The translations under genes and the position numbers were made by a program. A stretch of DNA of 64,000 bases from Halictus rubicundus. Taxonomy: Eukaryota > Arthropoda > Insecta > Hymenoptera > Halictidae. Under the pieces are notes generated by a model, which saw only the letters and a program-made list of their open reading frames with translations, was not told the origin of the DNA and made no database searches. The stretch is from assembly GCF_050948215.1 (NCBI RefSeq), contig NC_135153.1, positions 4,058,058-4,122,057 on the forward strand, written 5' to 3'. Below are positions 48,122 through 60,376 of the stretch, piece by piece. The first letter of the stretch is position 1. Each line of letters opens with the position of its first letter.

Positions 48122-49056
48122 TGATAAATTTGTTATTTCTGGCTGCTTAATGTTTATAACAATTTCTTTTGGTAATGGTATCAACAAGCAATCCCTTGAC
48201 CATCTTGCCATCTAATTTTTTAGTAAAAATACCTAATAGAACTCGAGATACAGAGTAACTTTTGAACCATGAATATTCGCACGTATTAATTTATCGAACA
48301 CATTTCACTGATAAATTTATTATTTATGGCTGTTTAATGTTTATAACAATTTCTTTTGGTAATGGTATCAACAAGCAATCCCTTGACCATCTTGCCATCT
48401 AATTTTTTAGTATAAATACCTAATAGAACTCGAGATACAGAGTAACTTTTGAACCACGAATATTCGTACGTATTAATTTATCGAACCCATTTCACTGATA
48501 AATTTATTATTTATGGCTGTTTAATGTTTATAACAATTTCTTTTGATAATGGTATCAACAAGCAATCCCTTGACCATCTTGCCATCTAATTATTTAGTAA
48601 AAATAAATTATAGAACTCGAGATACAGAATAACTTTTAATCCATGAATATTCGCACGCATTAATTTATCGAACACAATTCACTGGTAAATTGATTATTTC
48701 TAGCTGGTCAATGTTTATAACAATTCTTTTTGCCAACTATGTAGACAAGCACTCCCTTGACCATCTTGGAATCTAATTTTTTAGCAAAAGTAATTGATAG
48801 AACTCATGATACAGAATAACTTTTGAACCGTGAATATTTGCACCCATTAAATTATCGAACGCAATAGACTGATCAATTTCTTATTTCTGACTGTGTAATG
48901 TTTACAACAACTTCTTTTTCCAGTAATGACGACAAGCACTCCTTTGACCATGTAGCCATCTAATTTCTTAGAAAAGGTAGGTAATAGAATTCAAGGTACA
49001 GAATAACTTTTAAACTATGAACATTCTCACGGTATTTCATTTCATGCGACACGAAA
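48122..49056. repeat. 187-bp satellite, five copies
   Basis: Units start at 48,122, 48,309, 48,496, 48,683 and 48,870, an exact 187-bp period (TGATAAATTTRTTATTT start; CCCTTGACCATCTTGCCATC in the middle; GAACTCGAGATACAGA near the end). The first three copies are nearly identical; the fourth and fifth are progressively diverged. No coding potential. Confidence 0.95.
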
Positions 49057-49079
49057 CAGCATAAGATGAGATGACTGAA

Positions 49080-51130
49080 CTGGCCTATTCTTACGTCTCG
49101 TCTGTAATATTAGTTCCACAATATTAGTTTCGACCGATACGGTAGGATGTGACACAAAAATGGTAAGTGGGCTCTAGACAGCTCTAGAGCCCCACGGACA
49201 TGAGACAAAAAAATACATTGGGTGATTGGTCTACTCCTGTACTTCGTCTGTGGTGATACTATATTGTGTCGGTATGGTAAGAAATTAAATTGAAACGATA
49301 AAAAATTGTTTTCCGAATCCCCAAAAATCTTCCTTGCAAACATTTTTTTAATATAAAATGAAGCTATTTATAACATTTCAGCCGAATCGAATTTGGTCGG
49401 TTTTCAACCGGAATCGAAATGAAACATAAATAGAAATAATAAATTATTTACTTACGTTACAAAAATTTTAATAAGAATTAATGGGTAAAAACCAGTAAAA
49501 ACAAAATTTATATCTTTTCAGTCAACTATATTATTTCTATACATATTGTGTAACAAAACAATATTTCTTTGAACACAGTAGAATTGAACAATTTTAATAC
49601 AATTTTAATACAATTAAAAATATCATAAGAAAAATTAATGCAATTAACTTCAACTTAAATTGTTAGTTGTCAATTATTGAACTTACAGGTACTTACTTCA
49701 AAAGAGAGAAAAGATAAAAATAGTAAATACATGTGCGTACGCATTCAATAATTGCAAAGGAGCAGAGCATTGGTAAATCTATTGCAATATATTTTCTTTA
49801 ATGACATGGGTAATAAGCCAAAATTAATTTTACTACATTTCGTATTTTTGTAATACATTCTTCATAAACACTATTTCCATCGTTTAAATACAGGCGTCAT
49901 ATACATGTGTAGCCTCCAAATCATATTAAGCAATCGTAGTAAAAATGAAGTATACAGAATATTCAGTTCTTGCTAATACGCCTAAATCCACGAACTATCG
50001 GTAACATTGGGCGCGACACCGAAATGGTACGGGCTCACTTAGAGCCCCTCGAGCCCTGAACAGAAAAACCCATAAGATGCAATGTCTGTCTCATGATCGG
50101 GGCTTTAGAGTATAGAGCCCTACAAGCATGCGACAGAATAATACATTGCAAACTTGGAAACCTGTGACACAAAGACTAGTATGTAAGTTCAATAGTGCAA
50201 TTAAGTCATCAAATAATTTATATATTTTTGTATTATATCTCTGCTTATAGGCCAAATTTGGCCTAAAGCCAGTATAATAATAATAAAAAAAAAAAAAAAA
50301 GAAAATACATTGGGTAATGGGTCAATTGCTATACCTCATTCATAGTATTGCGAAGCAAAAACACAAACGTGGTGTCTCGTCTGTAGGAAAAGGTCATGGA
50401 ATTGAATATCGTGAAACAATTGTTGTGGTAGAAGAAATGTTTGTATAAATCGTCATATACTACGGCTTTTATCTTCTATTCTAGTTCGTACAATTGTTAA
50501 AAAGATCTTGTTATTACCATTTTCTAAGATCATTACATTACATTAAGAAAAGAGCAACTGCAAAATTAAAAATATTTCATTCAACTGTTACTGGAAATAC
50601 AATCCGGTTGTAAATCTTACAAAAAATCAAGTATTACCATCTGTGAAATGTATTTTGTGTTAAATTGTGTGGAACTTCCCGTGTTCGTCACAAGAGGGCT
50701 AATCCGTTACCAATTCCCATACTGTGTATCACATAGCTGTCGTCACAATTTTTTAAACATTTCCGACAAGTTAATAAAAAACGTGTCGAGTAAAGTTATA
50801 TACACATATATTAGGACATTTATGTTCATTAGTCTATCAGACTATTTCATAAATACTATTTTCATTGTTTACACGTACGTGTCCTATGTATTTATTGATA
50901 CAGACTATATCAACTCGTAGTAGAAATAAAGTATGTCTAACATTCGATTCTTACTAACAAGCCTGAATTCATGAATCATCGGTAATATCGGACGTGACAT
51001 CAGAATGGTAATGAAGTTCTAGGACCCCGCAAAATCGGGTCATGAAAATACATTGAACGTTAGGCCTATTCTTATATTTCGTTTGTGCTACGACTATTCA
51101 AATTACTACGACCATTTCGTTAGTTGAAGA
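49080..51130. repeat. Old diverged ~0.9-kb tandem repeats
   Basis: A block with GACACNRAAATGGTA, GAGCCCC and AAATACATTGRG recurs near 49,149, 50,013 and 50,993, and the flanking ACTATTTCCATCGTTTA/ACTATTTTCATTGTTTA blocks precede the second and third. Strongly diverged, with interruptions such as a poly-A run at 50,284-50,300. Confidence 0.6.
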
Positions 51131-53553
51131 TTAATATTTCACTGCAATAACGCACTTCTCTGTACATTGCTTATTGACAACAATAATTTTCATAAGCCTG
51201 AAAATAGTCAATATAACAAATATTAAGTTCGTTGCAGGAAGTACAATTTCCAAGACGTAAAATTTCAATATATCTCTTGTATTAATCATTATTAAAATGT
51301 CTTTATTTCACCGTTCCATGTAGAAGGGATGTAGAGAACATTCGAATAAAAAGAAGAGTATTTCTACCATTATTTTAGACACGGCTAGAGTTACATTGCG
51401 CGAGGAAATCGAGTTCAGAAGAAACAGCGCACGAAACACGGATCGATGTGCTTGGTGCATCGTTCTAAAATCGAGCTAAGCATTATCTAGAGTTAGACTG
51501 CCGTCCACGTATCATCTAGCATTTCCTCGTTCTCCGTTGGCCAAGCCGATGGGAGCTTGGTCGAAGTATAATTAATCACTAATTTCGAGAATGTAAATAG
51601 TTCTCCATCGCGAAATAGGATGGGGGCACATGTGCCGTACGTGCATTCACCCCCGTTATCGTGGGTTAAAGTCCCCGCTTCACCCTTGCCGTTATCCTTC
51701 GAGCAAAAGGTCACGTACCACTACCCTGTCGATCGTTCACCTCGTCCTGGGAGTCGCTCCAGGTTGCCAGGTTAAAGCGGAAGATATGAAGGATCTCTCT
51801 ACACTTTACATGCGAACCTAGAACGCTGTAAAACGTGAAAGGGAAGAAATAACACCGGCTCATATTGGCTTCGGCGTTATCAAATATGTATCGGGACGAC
51901 CGCGGGTTTAAAATGTATTCGATGGTAAAAACACGTTTGATCAATCGACTCAAAATGTCTTTTACCATGATAAAATGCAAGGAATTTTACTAGAAATTAT
52001 GAATTTATAAATAACAGTAAGGATATCCTGCACAAGAATTGTGGGGGTGTCAACTGGTGAAAGAATTTCAATTATTTTATATTTTAAACAAAACGAATTA
52101 TTAACGGATCTATATTGGAACTATGTTTCGTCTTACCGCTTTACAAAGCACACTGTTAAAATCTGTTTGTTAAGATACCGTAGCACTGATCAGTGTTTTT
52201 AAATTCGCGGAACGGGCGCACCCTTGTTACTGCACCCCGAACAACCCGGTCGAAAATGGCGAATTAATTCGCATTCCCTTATCGGGACAGGGATATATTA
52301 AGTCGCCTAATAGACTCCGATATCAAGTTTCGCACCCTGCGAGCACGAAACACACGTCGGCGAACAAAGACAGGGACTAACGAGACGTATTAAACAATGA
52401 ACTCGGGTATTGCGTTCACCGGTCCGACGAAAGGAGTATCCAGTGTCAATCGGTGGCCCCGCCCGTTATTTTCGGAAGGCGATAAATAATTATCCGCGAA
52501 GGTCGAAATTTCGGTGTTTGCATGATATGTTTCGACACGCCTCGTAATCCTCGGACTTACGTAACAGCCGGGACATCACGTGAGGAGGCTTGCATAAAAA
52601 TGACGTAATGATTACAGCGTTATGCCGTGGTCTGCTGCGACTGCACGAATCGAACACAGACCCCGAACAGCTAGACGGACACACATCCACCGGGAGTCGC
52701 TAATCCTGGGCGAAGATCAACTTGCGAAAACAGGACAAACGTGGAAACACGATAGATGTTGTAGAGCAGCCGGGTGTCTCGAGAGCTCTGTTCGCTTAAC
52801 CAGATTCGCACTTAGCCCACCATAGCCCTGCCCTCTTGTCATTCAGCGACTCCCAAAATGTAGACTTCACGCGAGGTTAAATTTCATTCTTTCCTCGAAA
52901 ATCAATATTTGTCATTCGCATCAAGGAAACGTTGACCAACGGGATTACTAGTTTTATCAGTTGCGAACAACGCGAATTTCAACCCTCCACAACTGTAACT
53001 TTGAGGTCCCACGGTAGCGCAATATTTTGGACACTTCTCTGGAGCCAGAGAATATTGCGGCGTTACAGTTCTTACATTTCTAGTCGTATACTAGTTAAAC
53101 CTTTCTCGTGTATATATACATTTTCGCCAAACTTGAAAACAATTGGTCTACAGAGGGTTGATCTTGTCTTATCTTCACTTTGACACCATGGACAGATTAA
53201 CTCGAGATAACTAAATTTCCTTAAAAGTGAGGATAGAATGTCTGTGAAATGCCCCACTTAAAAAATTCAAAAACTACTACACCCTTCTAACAAATTCATA
53301 TGTCTCTTAAAACTGCATTCATTTTAGAACAGACGTTTAGAGAGTCCAAGCACGCATACATATATACGTCATCCCGTGTGAATGTGTTCACCCCCGAAGT
53401 GGCATGTTTCGTTATGCAAAGTGCGTTGCCCACTGGCGAGTTCTTTTCCGCTGCCACGCCATTTGCATTAAGTAAGAAAATCGTCCCCAGCCATAACGTT
53501 ACAAATAAAATAAAAAACTATCACAGTTGTTGTTATTATTATTACACACAAGC

Positions 53554-53555
<2 letters not shown>
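51131..53555. other. Gene-free stretch
   Basis: Mixed composition. Short frames at 51,493-51,980 and 52,490-52,825 carry no recognisable domain. Confidence 0.35.

Positions 53556-53625
<70 letters not shown>
53556..53625. repeat. (AT)n microsatellite
   Basis: About 70 bp of uninterrupted AT dinucleotides. Confidence 0.95.
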
Positions 53626-53627
<2 letters not shown>

Positions 53628-53718
53628 ATAATGATTATATCCACTGAAGAGGTTAATGCAAATTCGATGCCGCACACAATGATTTTTCTTTTCATTTCAT
53701 GTGTCCTGTTTCCAAGTA

Positions 53719-53890
53719 CAGTGTTTACCCTATATATGTCCCAAATGCCTAGCCGATAAAAGTCCTAGAACTATCACCACTGCCGCGGAATATACCTCGT
53801 GAGGGGCCAAGAAGGACCAAAGAATAGTATCTCCTGGCCAATATATGTCCGTGACTGGACCCAAGTTTTGGACATATATCGAATAAACAT
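53719..53890. repeat. Pogo-like MITE, copy P2 (near full length, inverted relative to P1)
   Basis: Starts CAGTGTTTACCCTATATATG after TA and ends with the inverse GGACATATATCGAATAAACA. Interior in reverse complement matches P1 (12,581) and P3 (60,312), including the uninterrupted GAGATACTATTCTTTGG segment. Confidence 0.8.
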
Positions 53891-54749
53891 TTTAGAATAT
53901 TTTGGCAAGAGTGTTTTTATTTGTCGTGATTATATCGACGCAGCTAGCGTAGTATCCAGAATGAAATTGTAAAGACAAGGAACGGAGAGGGGTTACCATT
54001 CAACTCGACAATTGTATCAATCCGCGCGGTCCAGCCAAGAGCTCGCACGAAAGAGACCAGCCCGATTTCCAGCCGGCACCCCCGGGATTTCCACCCTCGC
54101 GATTCCCGGTGTTCCGTAAAATCCGGAATGCATCTTAAACGCCTTGTGGCTGTTTGCCGGGGTGACCACGCGGTTTCCGTCGTCGAAACGCTTCAATCGC
54201 CCGGAAAATCTAACTGGAGGTGATTCCATGGTAAATTCGCGAGGCGAATCCCAACCCTCTAGTTGGCTCGCACCGAGCCGGACCGAGCCACGGAGGATCG
54301 CGTTGCTACGATTTCGGACAGAGGAGCGTACGTTGCACTCACCAGAAGGGAGTGTCCCGTGCGACCCTCCCCCTGCCTCCCCAGCCACCACTTCCCCGCC
54401 TACCCCAACCCCCCCGCGCACAGTGTACCCCTCCTGTGATACCCTAGCTACGACCCTGGGTTCCGTGTCTCCCGGGCTGCACCGGGGGGTGAACGCCCTC
54501 GCCTGACCCAGACTCAGAATCGATCTCCATTCGTTGCACCGTTGGCAACCCTCACCCCCTCCCCTCCCCCTTCTGCTCCTCCACCTCCTCCTCCTCCTAC
54601 ACCTCCACCCTTCCGAGTACCCTGGGAGGCTCGTCACACTCGCGGATTTTATTCTGGTTAATCATTGATGGCGATAGGATCGTGTATATCACCGGATGCG
54701 ACGAAATCTGATGGAGCATTGTTCGAACTTTGCGGGAGTGTATGTCACC
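53891..54749. other. GC-rich gene-free stretch
   Basis: A 206-codon frame on the minus strand (54,017-54,637) and a 120-codon frame on the plus strand overlap in C-tract sequence; neither shows a domain, and both are compositionally Arg/Gly or Pro/Ser biased. Confidence 0.35.
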
Positions 54750-55290
54750 ACCATATAACACGGCAGTTAGGCTCCAGAAAGACCCGAAGTTAACACTTTG
54801 CAAGAAGGCACGATCAACTTTTCTATAACACGGTACTACTTTGAAAGCATGGTGCAAAAATTGAGACAACCCTCTTGTAATACGACATGCTTACAACACG
54901 GTTAGCACGACTTCCGTTACTCTTCAACCAAGCCCACACAACACGGGAGTTCCAGAACGAACTGAAAACACTTTATCTACCGGCACAGGTACGGTGAATC
55001 TAGAAGGTGCATTCGACAATACGGGTACAAAAATTGTAACTACCCTCCCACACAATACGCTTATAACACTGTTTTCATTTGTAGCATGATTCATTTACCC
55101 TTCGACTACCCCCATGCAACACGACAGTTCAGCTCCAGAACTGACTAATCTAGAAAAGCATAGGGCTAGGATCCAAAAGTTAACACAGTCACGGTGATTT
55201 AGGAAAATTCAGTATCACGCTGAAAACACGGTGCAAAAATTGTGAACCCCCCCCCCCCCCTATAGTGCGACGTTCTTATAACACGGTCTT
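54750..55290. repeat. Degenerate tandem repeat, ~180-bp units
   Basis: AACACGGCAGTTAGGCTCCAGAA (54,757), AACACGGGAGTTCCAGAACGAAC (54,938) and AACACGACAGTTCAGCTCCAGAA (55,117) start three units. Each also contains a YGGTRCAAAAATTG block and a CTTAYAACACGGT block. Poly-C at 55,246-55,260 interrupts the last. Confidence 0.6.
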
Positions 55291-56591
55291 GTTGTCATCG
55301 ACCTTTTGATTATCATCCTATGACACAAATGGTCTCATCACACTGTTTTACTGACCTGAACAGAGAGTTCACCTGCTGCACGTAATAATACGGATTTTGT
55401 GTATCGCTTTTGTTACCGAAAACCAATTTAGTAGACAGGCTCCCGTTCACGAGTCCATACGTATTAACGTAATTATAGCATAGCGCATTCTCAGAATAAA
55501 GTTTCGATACAACACATTCCCACTGCATTATTTGCATTAATTCTACGTTCAGTTTATGACGGTTCCGATGCAACACGGAGCGAATTAATGTGTTATAAGA
55601 GGGTCGAGTGTATTTGAACATGTTCAATCTCGGATTCCCGGAAAATTGCCGATATGTGAACTGTGATAGTTCTGTTGAAATGGCAGTGCAATAAAGAAAG
55701 TTATTTATGTACGATTTGACCGAAACAGAAAAATTGACATTACAGAGGAAAGTTGTATAAAGATCTATAATTGAAGACAAAATTTATCAGTGACAAAGTT
55801 TATGCATTTATGGCTTCTGAGAATTTTCAAAAAATACTAAAATGTAACATTCGACAGATATTTATTTTAGATTTTCAAAGGCTACTACCACTGGAAATGA
55901 AATTTGATTTGATTCCATTTTCTGAAAACACCTCTAAAAAAATTGCAAATTGCATAAACATTCGCATTCTATTTATCACTGTGCTATAAATACTATAATT
56001 TCCGGCAATCTCATCCTAGGGTCGAGTTGAAAGAAGAAACGGCGATAAAGAAACCCATTAAGCAAATCATTTAACTCTCGCTTCGTGACCGCAACATGAA
56101 AAACGGAATTCAATAATGTAAATTCACTGATAAATATCGCGAGCGAAACGTTGCGTTTACGCAGCGTTGTTTCTTATTCGGTTAACGATAGATTTTTGCG
56201 TTCGCCGCGTCCCATCGAGTTGGTCGTTCGCGTTATTAGGAATTAATGTCCCCCTCGATTAATGTCGATTCTCACACAGAGTAACACGCTATTCACATGT
56301 TTGAATAGCGAAATGATAATTGATCCGCGGTACTCGAGGCGTATGTTTCAGCCCTCTAGTCATTGTAAGCATCGAATTCGAGCAAGTACTCCGCGAGGAG
56401 ACGAACCATCTGTTTTCACGAGCACCACTCGATGGATTTTCGAAACAACTCTTGGCCATTCAGCGCACCGATAGGCCTGCTAACGAGCGAAATGAAAACC
56501 CCCCTCCCCCTCTAATTATTGTCGTTCTCGTGCCATTTCCGCGGTTGTTCCGCGACAAATACGAAGGGTTGATATTCCTTCGCGACCGGCG
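55291..56591. other. Gene-free stretch
   Basis: No supported gene; the 155-codon minus frame at 55,313-55,780 has no recognisable motif. Confidence 0.3.
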
Positions 56592-56744
56592 CACAGTGTC
56601 GCAAATGGCCATTCTAGGTGGAAAAAAATCATAGATCGTTTCATGCTTCTTCGAACCGATTGAAATTTTGTGTTAGGTCATGAAGTGAGATTCAACATAT
56701 GTAAAAATAATATTTATATGGAAAAATAAGTAGAAAATATCATA

Positions 56745-56958
56745 TTAACACTAAACCTACCAAGCATTAACAGTATCTGGTAAATATTGCCTTATAAAAA
56801 TGGCAACCCTAAATTTATTGAGATTGTCCGTAATTTTCCGTATAATAAATGCTTGGACAAGGAAATTTATTCCACCGTTTTCCATAAATGAATTTTTATA
56901 ATTTCAATAATTGTAAAATATAGAACCGGTCATTTGATCGTGGTAGGTTTAGTGTTAA
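56745..56958. repeat. piggyBac-like MITE (TTAA target), family E copy 1
   Basis: Flanked by TTAA on both sides. Ends CACTAAACCTACCA and the inverse TGGTAGGTTTAGTG. About 206 bp inside, non-coding. Sits inside the Transib relic. Sister copy in opposite orientation at 63,266-63,479. Confidence 0.85.
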
Positions 56959-57039
56959 ATAAGTATAACAATAATATCTAAATATAACAATATAAAAATA
57001 ATTCTTCGCTAATATCGCTGTCGCTATCAACTAAGTTGC

Positions 57040-57494
57040 TTATGGGATTAGACGGAAGTTCTTGTTAAAAGTAGATCTAATATTAGAAGTAATTAACAGC
57101 GTTGCTATTAAGTCGTAGTTTGTAGATACACGCGAATTCTTCCTTGTGTGGCCAATCCTAAACCTTCTTATGTCTTTGTAGCGAGCTTCTTGAGCCTCTT
57201 CAGACATCATGCCAATAGGCACGATTTGCTTATTTCTACACTATGAAATAATAATTTGTGCACTGTAACGGGCATATAAAACCAAGGATATAAATTTAAA
57301 TATAAATCTTTTGTTTCGCGAACAAATTTCTCGAAATTTAGAAAATTAATGTTGTGACCTGAAGAAAGAGCAGATAAGATATAAAAAAATCGTTCAAGAA
57401 GTTTTTGTAAAGTTTTTGAAGGAACGTCTAGCCGTGTTACCATCATTTGTGGAGCCACTTCCTCCTGCTTTCTTAGGATGCCCATTCGGTCCAC
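57040..57494 (-). pseudogene. Transib (RAG1-like) transposase C-terminal fragment
   Basis: Two overlapping frames joined by a frameshift near 57,215. The first reads YPWFYMPVTVHKLLFHSVEI; the second begins PIGMMSEEAQEARYKDIRRF and continues HTRKNSRVSTNYDL. The SEEAQEAR segment corresponds to the region around the last catalytic Glu of RAG1 (SEGNESGNK in vertebrate RAG1), and the RRFR...R spacing also matches. Upstream parts of the transposase on this strand are not readable. Assignment rests on these motifs plus the element termini. Confidence 0.75.
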
Positions 57495-58023
57495 CGTACG
57501 GTGTTACAAAGATTTTAAAAAATTGTGACAGGCAGGTTAACAGATATTTGCAGCTGATTTTTGTCAGAATCCCTTCTATATAGTTTGAACTTAATGCAAT
57601 AAAAATTTCAAGATAGAATCCTTTGAGACTTTCTAGTTCTGCTCTATTAAAGTCAACTAACCGGCATAGAAAACTGGTACTTAAAAAATCTCTAAAAATT
57701 ATTGTAAGGGACTTTATTAACGAACTTTGCGAACATTAATGTAAATATTTACTTATGTTAATATGGAATATCGTGCATAGAAGCTTAAAGATTCATATTT
57801 ATTGCTCTGACATAATTTTCTTTAGAACAAATATAAACGTACGATTGCGCCGTATTACAGTTCGGAATTTTCACGTATTGATTTCGATACTTATATCGCT
57901 ATCAAATGAATTATTATGGGTATAATTAAGCTAGGAACATTCCGAAAGAAGAATACATGCATGTTATATCTATTTTCTGACATGACTTTTTTTCCATCTA
58001 AAATGACCATTCGCGACACTGTG

Positions 58024-59278
58024 TGGCGCGGCGCGGTGATTACTATAATCTTTCGTAGGTATCGGCCGTTCATAGTCGCGGCTCGTTGTTCATTCACCCT
58101 CCTTGGTGTTCACGAAATTTCCTGGAACTCGAGCGGAATTATGGCAGGGGAGGAAATTGCGTATTGAAAATGCTGATCTTGAAATATTCAAGGAATCGTG
58201 GCGGCGAGATCGATCGCTCGATGGCTGCGCTAATACTAGATCATCTACTATTTCAGTATCTCTACGATTCATGAATTCTCGATAACGTGTTATTTTAGCG
58301 AACGGTTTCTCTCGCAAAACCCCGCAGTGGCTTTGAGTAATCCTTGTCACCAATGGCGCGGCGATCTAAGGAAATGGTTACATTATTTTCGAACTGAACT
58401 CCGTGACGCGAAACGACCGCGCAATTTCAAACACTGCGGTGTAAGTTCGATTGAAAATACAGCGATTTCTGTCGCTGTCGGCTCGAAAATGGCAAAAAAA
58501 AAAAACCGATCGTTATTGCAAGAGAAACGAAGGAAATTGGAAAGTTTAGTCGCGAGGGGCTCATCAAGCTATAGAACGTTATAAATCACTCGCAATGCAA
58601 GAGTAAATGTTTTTCGCCGACTATTTTCCTGGGAGCTCCGTGTTTCGTACAAAACTACCGCAGAGTTTAACGCAGTATGTACGGTGATTCACTCAACGTT
58701 TAAATAAAAAAACTTTCCGTTGTTTTCAACGATATGGAATTTTGCAGAAATGGTAAAACACGTGTCACTGTATTTTTAAAGAAGAATCTAAATACAAGTC
58801 TTCACGTTTGTAACATTTTTCAGGTTTTGAAATACAGATATTTTTCATAGGAAAAAATTCACCTCCCTTTTTCATCGTCAATAAGGAGCAGTTTCTTAAC
58901 GTTCAATAAATGGCGTAGAATGACCTTGGAGCACCGACATATTTGCTGTCGAATTCGTCATTGGATGGGCTATTCGCCTATCTAAATAAAAATATACGGT
59001 TCCATTAAAAAAAAAAAAAAAGAACAGAAAAAACATAGATATAGAGAATAAAAAACCGTATCGATTGGTGCATCAAAATGTATACGGCTCTATTCAAAAA
59101 GCCGAAGTTGACCGTAAAATCTCCTAAACGCCTCCGCTGATAAAGAAGTCATGTACACCGCATCATGTTCCCCCTGATACCCTCTCGAAATAACTTTTTT
59201 GTACAACGCATAATTTAAATGTTATTCGAGGTGTTCAAGTTGGGTGCTTCATCCTGTACATATGACAATTCAATTATA
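58024..59278. other. Gene-free stretch
   Basis: Moderately CpG-rich to about 58,600, then AT-rich. No supported gene. Confidence 0.3.
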
Positions 59279-59598
59279 CAGGGTGTCCCAAAAATGTTGT
59301 ACTTTCTTGAAAGGGATAATTTCTGAGATCATTTGGAGCAACTTTTTCCTTTGCCAAAAATGTTCTCCGTGGCTTTGTTGAGCAGTTATAAACGAAAAAC
59401 ACGGACCAATCAGAGCGTGGCGTTGGCATTGGCTGAGTCAGAATCCGCCTGCTGTATCCGCGTTCTGATTGGTCCGTGTTTTTCGTTCATAACTCCTTAA
59501 CAGAGCCTCGGAGAACATTTTCGCAAAGGAAAAAGTTGCTTCAGGTTGAATCAGGAATCACCCCTTCCAAGGAAATACAACATTTTTGGGACATTCTG
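59279..59598. repeat. Mariner-type MITE with TA target and internal palindrome
   Basis: Starts CAGGGTGTCCCAAAAATGTT and ends with the inverse AACATTTTTGGGACATTCTG, flanked by TA. Nested inner arms AACGAAAAACACGGACCAAT and ATTGGTCCGTGTTTTTCGTT make it fold along most of its 320 bp. No coding frame. Its right end directly abuts the mariner fragment that follows, so it may be the rearranged end of that element. Confidence 0.85.
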
Positions 59599-59599
59599 T

Positions 59600-60291
59600 A
59601 CAGGTACCATTCATTTTGTTCCAGAATCTTTCTCCATCTATCATTGAAGATTCCATCGGTCCAAAATTTTTCAGGTTTTTCACCGAAAAACTTTTCAATA
59701 TAGTTTTTTATGGATCGGCATTTGGGGTGGTTTACGGCGGTGCATTTCGTTTAGCCGAGGATCTCCTCCGCTCAACGTTATTATGAATAATCTATTTTTC
59801 ATCACCCGTCGCTGTTTGCTTAAAAAGGTGGTGTCTTCTCGTTGCGTTTGTAGAGCGAGTCGCAGATGGAAATGCAATCCATCACATTTTTCTCCGTTAA
59901 ACTGCGCGGAGCGGATACATCAAAGCGATTTACGTAGTGAGGCTTCGCGAAATGCTCGTGGATGGTGGTTCCTGATATTTTTATCTTTCCTGCTAATTCA
60001 CTTGTCGCGCAGCGGTGGGTTATCCTCGAGCAGCGTTTTGATTCGATCTTCATCAGCGGTGAAGGATCTACCCGGGCGTTCTTGGTCGCCAAGGTTGAAA
60101 TCACCAGCTTTAAATTTAGCGAACCACTTCCGCACAGTTCTTCGTATAGGTACTGACATAAGAGAAACGTACCTTTGTTGTTTGCGTGGCGTTTTTATCT
60201 TTCCGGTAAAAGGAAAGCATTCAGTACCTACAGTGCACTTTATTTCCTTCCATATTTCTGCGGTTGTAAGGAGGAACGCCGCCATGTTCAC
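59600..60291 (-). pseudogene. Mariner transposase fragment (deleted, several stops)
   Basis: Minus strand. The N-terminal part (60,291 downward) contains RRTVRKWFAKFKAGDFNLGD and ERPGRSFTADEDRIKTLLED, the second helix-turn-helix and linker of mariner transposases. Further down other frames give NEMHRRKPP and, near the end, DRWRKILEQNEWYL, matching the family C terminus. The catalytic core is mostly deleted and at least three frame changes are needed. A different mariner lineage from the DUF4817-type copies at 23.7, 37.2 and 60.7 kb. Confidence 0.85.
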
Positions 60292-60376
60292 ATACTTTCA
60301 CTTTCGAGATACAGTGTTTACTCTATATGCGTCCAAAACACGGGTCTAGTCACAGACATATATCGACTAGGAGATA

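Larger units (their letters stand above)
56592..58023 (-). mobile_element. Transib transposon relic with RSS-like termini
   Basis: Left end CACAGTGTCGCAAATGGCCA, right end the inverse of CACAGTGTCGCGAATGGTCA. Each end reads inward as heptamer CACAGTG, 23-bp spacer, then an A-rich nonamer (AAAAAAATC left, AAAAAAAGT right). This is the 23-RSS-like layout known for Transib, the relative of RAG1. Flanks CGGCG and TGGCG agree at 4 of 5 positions, fitting the GC-rich 5-bp Transib target. Inside lie a transposase fragment on the minus strand (57,040-57,494) and a nested TTAA-target MITE (56,745-56,958). 1,432 bp, so most of the transposase is gone. Confidence 0.85.

Noticed and set aside
54017..54637. 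206-codon open frame on the minus strand as a gene
   Set aside because: Arg/Gly-rich translation of C-tract DNA with an equally open antisense frame; no domain, no splice context.
55313..55780. 155-codon minus-strand frame as a gene
   Set aside because: No recognisable domain or signal, no homologous copy in the window, and composition matches surrounding non-coding sequence.
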